From NCBI GenBank assembly GCA_963969345.1, contig OZ017769.1, positions 2,423,600 through 2,487,599 on the forward strand: a DNA stretch of 64,000 nt. Direction: 5' to 3'. Shown here piece by piece: positions 1 through 12,346 of the stretch. This DNA comes from Turbatrix aceti (lineage: Eukaryota > Nematoda > Chromadorea > Rhabditida > Panagrolaimidae). The position numbers and the translations under genes are program-made. The notes beneath the pieces were generated by a model. It was not told where the DNA came from, did not search any database, and was given only the letters and a program-made list of their open reading frames with translations. Every line of letters begins with the position of its first letter. Position 1 is the first letter of the stretch.

Positions 1-927
1 TGAAAAATAGTTCGTCCGTCGAGAAGTGAACTACCGGGTAGAATTTTTGTTAGTTAATCAAAAGTGAGCATGGACTATTTTTGGGGAAAGGGTAGGAGAC
101 AAATTTAATCAGATGAAAAATATAAGTACATTTTTGAACAAGAACTCCAAAGTCTAAAAAAAACTCAAAAAAATACTACGATTGTAAAAAAAACAACTTT
201 CTTCGAAACTTTGACAGAAGTTGCTGTTTTGATTTTCAGTTCGTTTCAATCTCACAATTTTTTTCAGTCAAATTTTTTTTTAATCGGATGCAAAAAAATT
301 TCAACACAAAATAAAAAAAAGCTTGATTTGAACGTTAACAGATAAATTTGCATAAAAAATCTATATTTTGCCGTTAATGATTCTGCAATATCGAGTCGTC
401 AAAAAGTTCCACAACATTATTGTTTTTTGTGTCACCAAAATCCAGAGTTTGCATCATCACACCGAATCTCACCATTTTTGTGTTTTTTTCCCAAAAATCT
501 GCAAAAATCGTGAACAATTTATCGTTTTTGTCCAAACAAGTCCAATGACGCAGGTTTTACGAAACAAACAATAAGTTTTTCACAAATGTCACCAGGTCGC
601 ACTTTTCTGAAACGACGGACACTACATGAAAGGGTCAGCTTTTTTTCACGTGAATGCAAAAAAAAATAAGGCGAGGCCGCAGCAAAAAAATTGCATTGGA
701 AAAAAATTACAAAAGCAGCTTGAAAAAATAGGTTTTTCGACTTTTCGAATCCTATTTATCATCTCATCCTTCCCTCATTACAACTTTCCAGCCAAGTTTA
801 GTACATTTTTTATTTTACAAAAAAACGAAGAGAAAAACGCAACATTCAATCCATTCAATCGAAAACAAAACTTTGACAAAAAGACGGGAATAAAGAAACG
901 GGGATTGAAAAAGTTCTCCTCACATTA
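1..927. repeat. AT-rich repeat-bearing sequence, no convincing gene
   Basis: The stretch is A/T-homopolymer-rich and shows no exon with coding composition. Bases about 375-655 resemble about 1455-1715 in the same orientation. Both copies share a block with TTTTGTCCAAACAAGT, then ATGACGCAGGT, then CGGACACTAC, then a GGTCAGCTTT...TTTCACGTGA tail. This makes them two diverged copies of one dispersed repeat of roughly 270 bp. No terminal inverted repeats or transposase could be seen. Confidence 0.5.
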
Positions 928-2339
928 GTAGTGCGTGCGAAGGATCTGTCGCCGATCCGTGTCGTGGCCATCGTAAAAACGCTGACTGTAATCATGACTC
1001 CGTGGTGTACCGCCGAAAGCCAGACGACTGGGCATAGGGTGAATCAAGAAGAAGTTGAAAAATGGATGTAACGGAAACGAACTGAACTAACAGACTTGAA
1101 CGCTTTTATACAATTTTGAAGGAAAAATTTGCATTGTTTGCAAGACACGTTGCTCAAAATTAAAATCTCTGTGCATGAGTGCGAAATCTGCATCGACCCA
1201 AATTCGTTTCGAAAGACCGAGTTTACTTGACAAAACATTTTTTGAACACTGAATTTTTTTCAGTTTCGAAAAAATACATTTTTTCGAAACCGAAAATTTC
1301 ATTTTTTCCCAAAAAATCGGAAATAGTTTTTTGGAAAAACTTTTTTCCAAAAAAATCCCAAAGAAAAGTTAATAAAAAATTTTTTGCATTTTTTTTCAAT
1401 TTTTGAAATTGTAAATTTTGAAAAAAAAATATTTATTTATCATTTTTTTCTCACTTTGGATAATTCTGCAAAACAGTTTTCCTTATTTTGACTTTTTTTT
1501 TATGTTTAAAGTTACCAATCACCCCAGAATCCAAAATCCACATCGTTCCACCGATTCAGCGCAGGAATCTCGCCATTTTTTGTTTTTCTTTTCAAAAACC
1601 CGCCAAGAAATGCACTTTATTGCTTTTGTCCAAACAAGTTCGATGACGCAGGTCAGACGGACACTACCTAAAAAGGTACGCCTAGTGAGTGGTCAGCTTT
1701 ATTTCACGTGAGCAAAAACAAGAGACAGCCAAGTTGAGTAGATGATCACTGTCATTCTTCTTCTTCTTCACCTGTCTAAAAATCATGAAATCACGAAATA
1801 TGAACGAATGTAAAAATTGTAAAAAATTACCTTCGTTTTGCTATAATACTCTTCATTGTTGATCTTTCTCATGCCACAATTCAGAATCATCGAAACGACG
1901 AATACAAAACTGAAAAAAAATAAATTAGTTTCAAAAAACCAATTTTTGGGGCTAAAAACTGGTCTAAAAGTTTTAAAAATGAAAATTTAGTGTTTTTTGA
2001 ATACATCAAACATCCGTAAAAAAATTTACGAAACAACAAAAAAATGCAAACGTCATCCAAAAAAAGCATTTCGGTCTAGTTTTTGTTAAACGTAGACCGA
2101 AATGCTCACTTACATAATGAAACTTACATAATGATTGCAACTGCAAAGACGAAAACCACTATAAGAGTTGTTGTGGAATCATTTCTGGGAAACAGCTCCA
2201 TGTCAGACGTTGGTGAATGCTTGGTAGAGACACGAAGACTTGTTGGTGATCGATTGGTGTGTGCATTCGATGAGGTGATTGGCAAATCTGCGATAAAGAC
2301 GACTGGCTTGTCTGATTCATGGGACTCGGATTTTAGCAT
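928..2339 (-). CDS. Possible small single-pass membrane protein
   Basis: Family not recognised. Exon 1 starts at an ATG at 2339 and ends near 2115 at a GTAAGTTT donor. It encodes about 70 residues rich in Ser, Thr and charged residues, with NRS and NDS glycosylation sequons, and ends in a hydrophobic run. Exon 2 (about 1831-1912, acceptor TTTTTTTTCAG, donor GTAATT) joins in frame and extends that run into one membrane segment of about 23 residues, then a basic tail (GMRKINNEEYYSK). A GC-rich exon-like block at 928-1080 could hold the C-terminus: one frame stays open to a TAA at 928 and ends near RRQILRTHY. The phase between exon 2 and that block is unresolved, so an exon may be missing or the block may belong elsewhere. 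Exons 1 and 2 are fairly secure; the last is a guess. Confidence 0.4.
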
Positions 2340-2784
2340 GCAAATTTTTGGAAATTACATAAATAAATAGTTTACGGTAGAAATACCGTATAAAAAATTG
2401 TATGTTTTTTTATAATATGAAAATTTGTCTGAATCCATAACTTATGTCGTTTAAAAAATATTAAAAAATTTAATGGGTTTTTTTGAGGTTTTATAGCTTT
2501 TCAGTTTTTTTATTTCTTCCTGTTATTTTTTGCTTACTGTAATTTTATAAACCTAATTATCTTCATTTTTGATAAATTTGGTGCACATTCGTTTTCGGTT
2601 TCTCAATTTGCCATCAATCGATTCCAAACTTGATCAAACTTTTATTTTGTACATGTTCAACTTCAAATGCCACAAAAAAAGTAAATAAGTAGCCGGTATA
2701 ATCGGTGTCTGTGTATGTATTGAAATCCATCTCATTCGTGCATCTAATGGGTGTTTTATACAAAAGCAACTTTTCCAAAAAAAT

Positions 2785-4296
2785 CTATCCTCGATTGGGT
2801 CGACAAACGTAGGCAAGAAGTGCGATGAGCACAATGAAAGCCGTCACACAGCCCGCTACCAGGGCAATCTGCGCTACCCCGGCGGGGCGCTCATTTGTCT
2901 CGTGGCTTATCGTGCCCGCAACCGGCGTCGGAGAGGTCTGACGCTTGAGTCTGAGTTTTGTCGAAAGCACGCGGACTTCTGAGACGTCGCTGCCGTGCCG
3001 CCTCGCGCGGGCTTTGGGCTGAGTGTAGGACGTGCAGTTTGTGAACGCGCACGACCGCGACATGCAGACTCGAAGATTGCAGAAAATATTGACTTCGTTG
3101 CTCGTCGGAAACGCCCAGGCTTTGATTTTGTTGATAAAAACGAGTTCCGAAGGGTTGTCGATCCGCTCGAAGTCTGTCCAAATTTTTCCCTTCGTCTGAA
3201 GCGTGCATCCGTGATCGTCGCTGAGCTCGAGACTCGATTTATCATCCGTTGCCCAGCAACGTCCAATTTGTGAATCTGCAACTGGCTTCTGCAGGCGGAC
3301 GACGTAGGAAATAGGGTCGCCGATGTTGAGCGGCGCGGACATGCTCGGCGCATCCAGCGTGTGTCCTGCACGGATTTCTACCGTATACTTGAGATTAGCG
3401 GCTGCAAGGTGGGAATTAGGAGGCATGGTCGCGGTTACGGTTTCGGTAGTCGTTTGCCTAGCATCTACGGTCACTCCACCGAAATCGACGGTAATGGCGT
3501 TGTCGTTGGAGCGGCCAAGGGGAGAGGCCACGATGCAAGTCAACAGGTACTTTTTGTCTGTCGACTGCAGGTAATTGACGTTCTCTTGCACAATGATCGA
3601 GTTTTCTAGGTTGCCCTCATTGTTTGGACGCGTCTCGCAGCCGTCGAGGGGGATCTGAAACATGTACAATAGAGTAAAAGAAAAAATTGAAGACAAAAGG
3701 GTAAAAAAAAGGTGAAAAGTGTGATTTTGAAGAAAAATTGGTTCATAACTTTTTATTTTGATTCTATATTTTTTAAACATAAAAATTTATTACCTTGAAG
3801 CAAGAAAAAAAATTTTATTTTTGACAGGAATTGAACCTATGCCCTTCAGTTTCTCAAAATCGCGTCATTAACCACTGAACCAAAAATGCAAAATCGGTTG
3901 ATGTTTTATAGTCATCAAAAATTAACGCCACCGAAAAACGAAAACACGAACAAAATTTTCCTCCAGATCAAAAACAAAAACACCCCAGACTTTGTAAACA
4001 ACCTGAAACACCGACCTTGAGGGTATACGATCGCTGGGGAAGTATAGATCCATTGACGTAAACACAATTCGGAAAGCCTTCTTCGCTATAAACTATTCCA
4101 CGAAACGTAGAATCAAAATTGACCATCAATATGTAATTTTCCTAAAAAAAAACAAAAAAATACTTTCATGCCAACAAAAAACTTTGATATTTACCTGATC
4201 ACAGCTGACACTTGTGTCCAAGAGCTTGGCAGCTTCTGATGCCAGAAAAAGTTGAACGGTCACCAGGACGAAAAGTAACCGGTACCTGGGTATCAT
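2785..4296 (-). CDS. ZP-domain type I membrane protein (cuticlin-like)
   Basis: Three exons: 4195-4296, 4016-4141 and 2785-3654, all phase 0, giving about 365 residues. Residues 1-22 form a signal peptide (LLFVLVTVQLFLASEA). A zona pellucida domain follows, recognisable from its Cys spacing and from blocks such as GIVYSEEGFPNC, GDPISYVVRLQKP, GRCWATDD and HGCTLQTKG. Dibasic RARR and KLRLKR sites lie beyond the domain; one is probably the furin-type cleavage site usual in the family. A single transmembrane helix (VAGCVTAFIVLIALLAYVC) and a very short tail end the protein. ZP proteins polymerise in apical extracellular matrix; in nematodes they form cuticle alae, body shape and sensory-organ matrices. 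The N-terminal half is short, as in cuticlins. Family call secure; the particular orthologue is not. Confidence 0.87.
3816..3887 (-). pseudogene. tRNA-like relic in ZP gene intron 2
   Basis: A 72 nt minus-strand segment has tRNA landmarks: a perfect 7 bp acceptor stem (ATTTTTG with CAAAAAT), an A-box-like TGGTTCAGTGGTTAA and a T arm of ATAGG, loop TTCAATT, CCTGT. The anticodon stem does not pair properly, so it is probably a decayed tRNA or tRNA-derived repeat rather than a working gene. It lies inside the intron between ZP exons 2 and 3. Confidence 0.45.
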
Positions 4297-5669
4297 GGTT
4301 GACTGGCATGCAAGTGACTGGTTTGAACGAGTGAAGGAGTCAAGGGGAGGGATCGACTTGCACTTGACTTTGCGTGAAGAGCCCCAAAAAGGGGGTGGAT
4401 TGGATTTGAGTTGCGCGAGTTGGCTGAAAATTGGATTCATAAGTAGACAACGCAAAAAAAAGAAGAACGGATGCCGTTAAATATTTCGAAGGAAGAGAGA
4501 AGAGAGAAAACATTGCACGTGTGCGTGTGCGTGTAAAAGAGTCATCTAGACAACAACCTGACAGTCGATCCGATCCATTCCGTCTCTGTCTCTTCCACCG
4601 GGCAACAGGAAGGAAGGATCGTGCTGTCACGCGTCGGGTTGTCTTGTCCATCGATGCATCGACACGATGATGTCGAGTAGTCGCGCGGTAAATTGCCGGG
4701 TGGAGCGATGCGACTGTTGCTCGCGAGCGTGCGCGCGCGCGCGCGCCTTCATCCTCCTAATTGCCACGGTCTGACTGACTCACGGTGTGATGAGGCTAGG
4801 ATGGAAGAGGAGGGGGGGGGGAAGGGCGCAAAAAACAATTGGTTGTCCCGGATGCAGGCGCCCGCCCGGTTGTCATCCCGACCAGGTGAGCAGGTGCGCG
4901 GCACGGACAATGGCAGGGCACAACAAGGTCATGTCGGAAACCACTTTTTGAACCGATTCGGACAAGGAAAAGGGAAAAGCATGTTTTATGACCGACCAAT
5001 CGTATTTGCCATGGCAAAATGGTTTTTTTGGAGGGGTAAAAAATGAGAAAACCAATTGAAATTATGAAAATCTAGGATAAACGGTTTTCTGCTTTTTGTT
5101 CGAAAACGTATTTTAAGCCGATTTAGGCCAAAAAAAAGTACAGAACAGTCAACAAAAACCAAATTTTACCAGTTTTTGCCAGGTTTTGTCCTCACTTAAA
5201 CCAGGGCCTCCGGCCAAAAACACATTGGCCACAAGTGTCCCCTTCCCAAAAGCCATGCCCCGCTGGCACTTCCCTCAACTCCAATCACCTCAGGCAAAAA
5301 AATCTTTTTTTTGCAAGTTCATCGCATTTCTCCTTCTTTAGCAAGCAACGGCCCAACCAACGTAGTAGAGGACAATCAAACCATCCAACGGAGTATGGGT
5401 ACTTGACATGGACCACGTCATTGTCGAGTTGTCTCCGATGAGGAAAGGAGAGGATAAATGGACACGCTGCTTCCTGCCACTTAAGAAAACAGACTAAAAC
5501 CGGATCACAGCAGCGGACCGTCGTCGTAACGTGACGGATTGCAACTATTTAATTATGGACTACGGACTACGGATCACGGTGCCGCTGATTGACTGACTGA
5601 CTGTCTGGAGATGATGATGAGACATGTGAAAGTGCCAGACCATTCAAATTTTGATCGCAAATGGAGTTT
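4297..5669. other. Intergenic, GC-rich upstream region of ZP gene
   Basis: No convincing exon. Upstream of the ZP start the DNA is GC-rich and holds a (CG)n run near 4728-4747, a G-run near 4811-4820 and purine tracts (AGAGAGAA near 4490-4510). From about 5050 it turns AT-rich up to the SHC stop codon at 5670. Long open frames here lack family similarity and splice support. Confidence 0.5.
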
Positions 5670-8485
5670 TTAGGGCCTGGCTACCGGTCGTAGAAGAAGT
5701 ACGCAAGATGTGCTGGAGAAAAGAGGCAGCTTGGTTCCAAAGTGAAACTGAATTAACTGAATTACGCTGCCAAATTCAGCGTTGTGGCTTCTGATCTGCA
5801 AAAAAACGTATTCAAAAAATTATAACAATCATAAAAGAGGTAAAAAACGAGCAAAAAACAATTTTCAAAAATCGAAACTTTAGACAAAGTTTGCAGCAAT
5901 GGCGCGGGGGTCAAAGTGTTCGGCTGTCAATCGGAAGTCCCGGGTTCGATCCCTGGTACCAAAAAATGTTTTTTTACAATCCAAAAAAATTTTATAAAAC
6001 TTTTTATTCCCCGACAAAATCCCAAAATAATCCCTCACCTGTCCCTCATCATTGACCAAACAAATATGATGAGCAAATCTCCGGTACAACGCCGTAACAA
6101 TAAACTGCCCCGGATGACTGGCCGACTGTCTAACCAAAAATTCTCCATTTTTGACCAAACGTGCTTCGGCGACAATTCGTGGCACCGTGCCGTGAAACCA
6201 GGGCTGTTCTTCGAGGTATTCAGCCAGGTGTGCAAACTTCTTCGGAGTCAATCCCAACGGTGGTCCAACTAGATTTTCGTATCTTTTTCTCCGCTGGACA
6301 GGATCCTCGGTGGCATCGATGAAGACAAAGTACCCCTCTGGGCCGACTCCCGAGTCTGCGGACCACACCGAAGAGCTGGATGAGTTGGAGGAGAAAGAGT
6401 CGAGGCTGCGGTCGTCGTCGATTTGGGAAAGCATTTCAGAGTAGGCCGAGCGAAGAGAATCCGCGGTTTGGATGCTTATCGCGTCTTCGTTTTGCTTGAT
6501 TTTGGAGCTAAAATAGGGAAAAGTTTGAAAAAATTATGTTTTTGGAAAAAAATCTAGTTTGAGAAAATCAAAAAAATACACAAAAAAATAAAATCAAAAA
6601 ATTAGTAATTTTTAGGAAGATAATCTGCTTTTGGAAAACCGAAAAAATCGTACAAAAAATTAATCGAATTTTTTTAGAACTTTTTTTAAATCGAAAAAAA
6701 CAATTTCGAAACTTTCGAAAAAATCTAATTTTTTTATTTTTGAAAATTCATACATTCTCAAATTTCCAAGCTTTTCCTTCAACAAATTCCTCGTATGCGA
6801 CGTTTTGGTCCGAAAAGTGGATCTCATGGTGTTCAAAATCTTCTTTCTCGCCTCCTTTCCTGGTTCCCTCGATTTTGGCTTCGGCGCTTGGTAGACAACT
6901 TTCGGCGAAGATTCTCCCAGCTCGTCGTCCATCACATCCTTGCCAGCCCTGCGTCTGCGGCTCAAATCCATGCTATGATACTGCATCTTTTCCGAAATTT
7001 CGATGACCTCGATGCTTTCCTTCTTTTTTGATTCCATCCTATTTTTGAGTCGCTCTGACTTTGCGAGGACCGGTGGAGCGTCGAAGGTCGGGTCGATGGA
7101 CGCCTCGGCGATGGCTGGAAGCAGGGTTGGTCGACGAGGAAAATGCTCTTGGGGCGGTTCTTCGTCGTCGTCGAGAAATTCAATGTGAACCGCGGACATT
7201 GGCATGGGCGGTGGCACGCAGGATCCTGGACGACGACTTGTGCTGCTGTCGATGAAGACGTTGAGGTAGACATTGGTGGGCGAAGAGGGTGTGTTGACCG
7301 GCAGACGCTTCAGATGCCGTTCAATTATGTTCGAAGTCGGTTTCATTTCCCGATGGATAAATTTATCCGACGATCCGTCGACAGGTGTCGAAATTCGGAT
7401 CAAATGGTAAAACTCGCTTCCCGCGGGTGCCTGATTTTGTATAGCAGATAAACTCCGATTAATAGATTTAACCACGCTGCCATCGACGTCCTGCTGGCCG
7501 TCCTGGGTCCGCTGGTAGACGTTAAACGCGAGGTTGATAACCGCGAGCAGGTGTTGTGCCATGGTGGACTGCAGGCAGTAGCAGAAGCGGCGATTGTTAG
7601 ACTTCCGAGTCGCGTAGAAGCACATTAGGTCTTCGTATTCGGTGTCGACGTGGGCGAAGGCGACTTCGTTCAGCGGGTGGCGCGCGATGATGGGCCGCTG
7701 GCTGCTAAAGCGTCCTAGCACGATGATTTCGGTACTGACGCTCAGTTGAATGTCTTCGGTGTTTGTCGTGATTTTTGTATCTTCTAGAAACTGAAATCGA
7801 AAAAATATAAAAAATAGGAAAAAAATTCGAAAAATAATTTCGTGCCAGGATAGCCAAAAAACCTATTTTTGGGAAAATAGATTTTCAAATTTGTTAAAAT
7901 TTTTTGAACAAATTCATAAAAAAAACTGATTTTCGGAATTTTTTGAAAAATTCATAAAATACAGATTTTTGGTTTTTTTCGAAAAAAATGAAAAATACTG
8001 ATTTTAGGAATTTTTTTAAAAATTTGAAAAAAAATTGAAAAATTGAAAAAAAAATTATTTTCGTGCAAAGACCTCCAGATCGCAGGAAATCTGACTGATT
8101 CCAAAAAATAGTACAAAAAATGTTCACACAAAAATTTGTATTTGAACCACCAAAACACCAACCCTGAGAGCAATCTGGCTGATTTCAATGCTGTCATCGA
8201 CGACTTTGGTCTGTTTGGCGACGAGTCTGAGTGCGCCCTGAATAATCGCCGTCCGATCCACCATGCTGGGCTCATTCGACAGACTTTTGTGGAATTCCAC
8301 CTTTCCAAGGTACTAAAATTCGCAGAAAACAACATTTACAAACGATCATTTCAAAAAAAATGACTTACCTTGACGGTAAATCCAATTCCAGTGCAGACCT
8401 CTTTGATGGCCTGCTCGATGAGTGTGTCCTCATCAATTTTCGCCAGCTCCAGGCTGGCCTTGACGTCTTCCGGATCATCTATCAT
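5670..8485 (-). CDS. shc: SHC-family adaptor (PTB plus SH2)
   Basis: Five exons: 8369-8485, 8163-8312, 6754-7790, 6039-6507 and 5670-5795, all in phase, giving 632 residues. The N-terminus (MIDDPEDVKASLEL, YLGKVEFHKSL) and the start of exon 3 (to about residue 190, RHPLNEVAFAHVD, LAVINLAFNVYQ) form a phosphotyrosine-binding domain. A long Ser/Pro-rich and basic linker follows. The C-terminal SH2 domain contains EEQPWFHGTV, the phosphate-binding GEFLVRQSASHPGQF and, across the last intron, LPLFSSTSCVLLLRPVAR. PTB-linker-SH2 order is diagnostic of SHC, which links activated tyrosine kinases to Ras/MAPK, and in worms to insulin and stress signalling. Exon 4 stays open past its donor at 6038, but the SH2 domain completes only when spliced. 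The linker is longer than in vertebrate p46/p52 SHC. The start codon follows an A-run with no in-frame alternative. Confidence 0.9.
5893..5963 (+). pseudogene. tRNA-Asp(GUC)-like relic in SHC intron 4
   Basis: On the plus strand, antisense to SHC, there is an A-box-like TGGCGCGGGGGTCAA, an anticodon arm TTCGG-CTGTCAA-TCGGA presenting GUC, and a good T arm CCGGG-TTCGATC-CCTGG. The expected acceptor halves (GCAGCAA and TACCAAA) do not pair, and there is no spacer nucleotide between the D and anticodon arms. A decayed tRNA gene is the best reading. Confidence 0.45.
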
Positions 8486-11400
8486 TTTTTTTGTAGAGAA
8501 AATAAACACGTTGGCAGGCAGAGAACAAAGTAATGAGTATGAATCAATACGCGTACATCCAAGCGACGAGCGACGACACCAACGACGCCGGTGGCATAAA
8601 AAATGCGCAGCTCGCGCAGCACTCGATAAAGCAAGTCTGCGTGTTGTCGCTGTTGGCAAAGAAAAACGCTGGGGGCTTAGTTAGCACGCCAGCACGTGCG
8701 TAGCGCAAAAAAATGACGAAGGGCAATCTGGCATGAATAAAGCGCATTTATCGCATGCCGAATGCTGCCAATGAGAGAAAAAAACTTCAACTTTTAAAAA
8801 ATTAAAATAAAAATTCAATCAGAATTAAAATTAAAATAAAAATTCAATCAGAATTAAAAGTAAAATAAAAATTCAATCAGAATTAAAATTAAAATTAAAA
8901 TTCAATCAGAATTAAAATTAAAATTAAAATTCAGTAATATTTTTTTCGCCGTTTTTTGATTTAATTTTGCGCATAATTATGGTTTTCTATCAAATTTTGT
9001 GTTATACCATCATTTTTTCTTTTTTTTTCATTTTTTACGAGTCACTTTTTTCTCGTAAAAAGGCAACGTAATTTTTTTTCGAAAAGTGTCCGAAAAAAAT
9101 TAGCACTTTTTGAAGCATCCAAAAAATTACCCAAAATTTTGGTACTTCTGTCATCGTTCCAAGTTGCACAAAAATAAAAGCAAACCCCTCATCAGGTACC
9201 AATTTTTCTTTTTCTTTGTTGACAATTGTTTTTGGAATATTTTTTTGCGTTTCCGGTATTTTTTCCCCAAAAAACATAACATGTGATCATAATGGTATAC
9301 GTTATTTTTATGCTAACCTGTAAAAAAAAAGAAAAAAATGCATCAAATTACACAGATTTCACCTGACTGCACGGATCATCCATCATTGAATTACGCTTTT
9401 CTTCCTTTTTTGCACACTTTGTCTTTGAACTTTGCACTGTCACGCGATTGATGGATAACTGTCCAAAATGGAAAGATACTCAAAAAGTTGTTGTACAAGT
9501 TAACTTTGATCAGCAAAATCACGATAATTCGAAAAATACGGTATTTGCGGCGTTTTCTTTAAAAAAAATTAGCGATGACATTTTTCAATTTTCGATGAAA
9601 TTTTAGATAAATTTCAAAGGGGGGGGGAAATGATTATTAATTTGCCCCAGGCATGCGAGTTGTCGGCGTTTGTCGCTTTTTTATGTTTCCAGATATTTGA
9701 CGTTTCATAAAAATATTTTATCCATTTTTTAACAAATAGGTTTTTTTACAAAATAATTATAAAAAAGTTTTGACAAAATAAAAAAATAAAAATTTAATTA
9801 TTTATTCTTTAACAAAAATTTTAAATTTTTTTTATTGTAAAAAAATAAAAACGAAAATGTAATTTTTCTTTTTTGTATATGCTAAAAATTGTTTTTTATT
9901 TATGTTTTTTGACAAAAAAAAAATTTTATTGATGCATTTTTTGTATTCATTGTGCCCCAATTTCCCCAAATATCAAAAGATGTTTATCACTTGGCAGATT
10001 TCCAGCCGCGGCCAGAAATTTCCACTCGGCAAATTCCCCTATCTTCGACCCGTAGAACAGAAACAGCACCGAAACCAGCACAAAACCAGTACTATTATAT
10101 TTATTTATTTATATCGCACGTGGATGGTGGATGACTTGCGCAGAGAGATCCGATCTTCCCCAGTCAGCGAATTGTGGTCTTTCTTTTTCTTTTTCTTTTT
10201 CGTTGAACCAGGAAGAGGGGGGGGAGGTTATCAGTCACACAACATCCCTTCGACTTCGGCGCAACCACTGACATCCATCCCCGAGCCAATGCGTACTTTT
10301 GCACACGCGTTCGTTCGCGTCGTCTTTGCTGCGCCACAACAACCAAAGCCACTACAAAGTGTATTGTCTGATTTTGAAAGTTCATGGAGTTAAAAGGTTA
10401 GTTTTTTTTCGGGATCTTGACGGGAAATTAATTTATTAAAGGCAACATTTTTTTATTCAAATTTAAAAAATTTAAATTTTTATTTTTTTTAATTAAAAAA
10501 ATGTAATAATTTTTTTTCAAATGTAAAAAAATTGAAAAGCTATCACATTAGTCAATCACTGAGCGTTGGGCGATCACGCATGTCATGTTGCCCCGCCCGG
10601 CCCGCCTCCCCCAAGATCGTTGATCGTTCACCTGGCTTCCCCTTTCTTTTTTTTGTTAGCTTCCTATTATACCTTTGCTCTCACATTTATAAAATCTCAT
10701 TGTATCCATCTCCCCCCCCTCAGACGTCGGACACCAGTCACAGAATACGTCTACGCTCGATTTTTTTAACATTTATTTTTTACGATCAAGGCAATCAAGA
10801 AAAAAATATTGATTGCCTTTCGTAGGGGTCGTCTTTGTCCTGTCCTTATTTGGAAGAAGTCGGTGTCATGCCCCCTAAACAGGCTGCAACCACCGCAACC
10901 ACAACCACAACCACAACCACAACCGCGCGGGTTCCTGCGCAGGCCCTGGGTTGTTTTTGAGCAGAGCAATCACCATTGCCTCAGGTTTATCTGTTTCTTT
11001 CTTGCGAGTGTCTTTTTCAATCACTCTGACGCCTTTTTTAATTTTCTTCGGCTTGGAAGAACAGAGAGCGTGGGAACCTCAAGAATCCCCCTCAACGGCA
11101 CCCCTTCTTTCTTTTTTTTCTGCGCATCAAACAATTTTTTCTGGAACGCTCCAGTATCACTTCTCCGTGACCTTGAACTTGTAACAAGCATCACTTCACC
11201 TTTTGGTTTCACAGATTTTTTAAAGGTGATTTCATGCTTGACTGACTGTTTTGAGGGGGGCATAATGTGATGATCCTCTTCATCTGCTCAGTCGAAAAAA
11301 AAAGTCTCGATCGCAACAAAAAGGCGGATCGGAAGTTGATTTCATTGATTCTGCTGACTTCGGACAGGTCTGCAGGTGGTTTTAATTCGTGCAGCCTCGT

Positions 11401-12330
11401 GTTTTTTTTTACTGCTGCGCGCGCTGTTTTGTGCACAAATAATTTTTTGATGGAGACAAAAACAATTATACGATTTTGATCACTGATATAGACATGACAT
11501 GAAAATAACAGATCAGAAGCGCGTGCTCTTCTTCGTGATCATTTTTGTCGGCGGATTGCCTTGTTTACGGTGACAAAAAAATTAGGGTTTGTTTCTGATG
11601 TATCAAATTTTTTTGTGGGCATCAGAAACAAAAAAAAAATTATTTATTATACTTAAATTTTTTAGGTTTTATTTTAGTTTTCTTGTTTTTTTACAGTTTT
11701 TTTTTATTATGTGTTTCAATTTTTTTACCAAAGACGAAACCCGTCCCAAAAATTTTAAAAACACAATTTTTACAATAAAATATGTGTTCTCAGGATCAAA
11801 ACTTTGAAAAAAAACAAAAAAAAATTTTATATTTTTGTAGAAAAGTTGAAAATTTTCCAAATTTGTTTTTGAAATTTCATATTTTGTTTTGTTTTTGTAT
11901 GGCTTAATTTTTTTAAATGATAATTTGAAGCCTAAGAATTAAGCAAATATTATTTTTCAATAACAATTTTTTTGCACAAAAAATACAACTTCTGAATTTT
12001 ATTTGCCCCAAAAAAATTGTCAAAAGTCGCACATACTACTGTCACAAACAGGAACAAAGTATTTATGTGGAGTACATGCATCGGTCGTGCTCTCGTGTTT
12101 TCTTAACACACCTTTTCTAGGTGCGCAAGAGCCTATTACTCCAAACAGGTTCCCCGGCCTGAAGCCGTGACAGTTTGACAGTTTGATAACGCTCGATCAT
12201 CAATATGTATCTGTCCAATTAAATATTTAATTTTCTGATTGTTCCAAAAATATTCCATTTATTCCTAAAATCCCATTTTTTTGTCCTCAAATACCCCAAT
12301 TTAATTCAAAATATTTACAATATTTCTTGC
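8486..12330. repeat. Gene-poor intergenic region with simple repeats
   Basis: About 3.8 kb without a convincing gene. It holds four diverged tandem copies of a roughly 33 bp unit (core ATTCAATCAGAATTAAAA) at about 8800-8938, a pyrimidine tract (CTTTTT)n near 10185-10205 and an (ACAACC)n run at about 10886-10925. A block at about 10780-11480 is less AT-rich and has several overlapping frames on both strands. One minus-strand frame (11021-11263) is Lys/Arg-rich, but no frame joins into a recognisable protein. The last 30 bases end in an acceptor-like TTTCTTGCAG just before the ATPase-like gene. Confidence 0.45.
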
Positions 12331-12346
12331 AGGCGTAGAGTCATCA

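Noticed and set aside
5880..6038. SHC exon 4 frame extended to a stop at 5880 as the C-terminus
   Set aside because: That extension breaks the SH2 domain and runs through a tRNA-like relic. Splicing at GTGAGG to 5795 completes the SH2 with LLLRPVAR.
8050..8100. A duplicated SHC exon fragment (ATCAGNCAGATT phrase)
   Set aside because: Similarity to exon 2 is about 30 bases only and has no open frame; it may be chance.
10809..11270. Possible gene at 10.8-11.3 kb
   Set aside because: Frames on both strands are similar in length, driven by (ACAACC)n and low-complexity DNA, with no recognisable protein or consistent splice chain.
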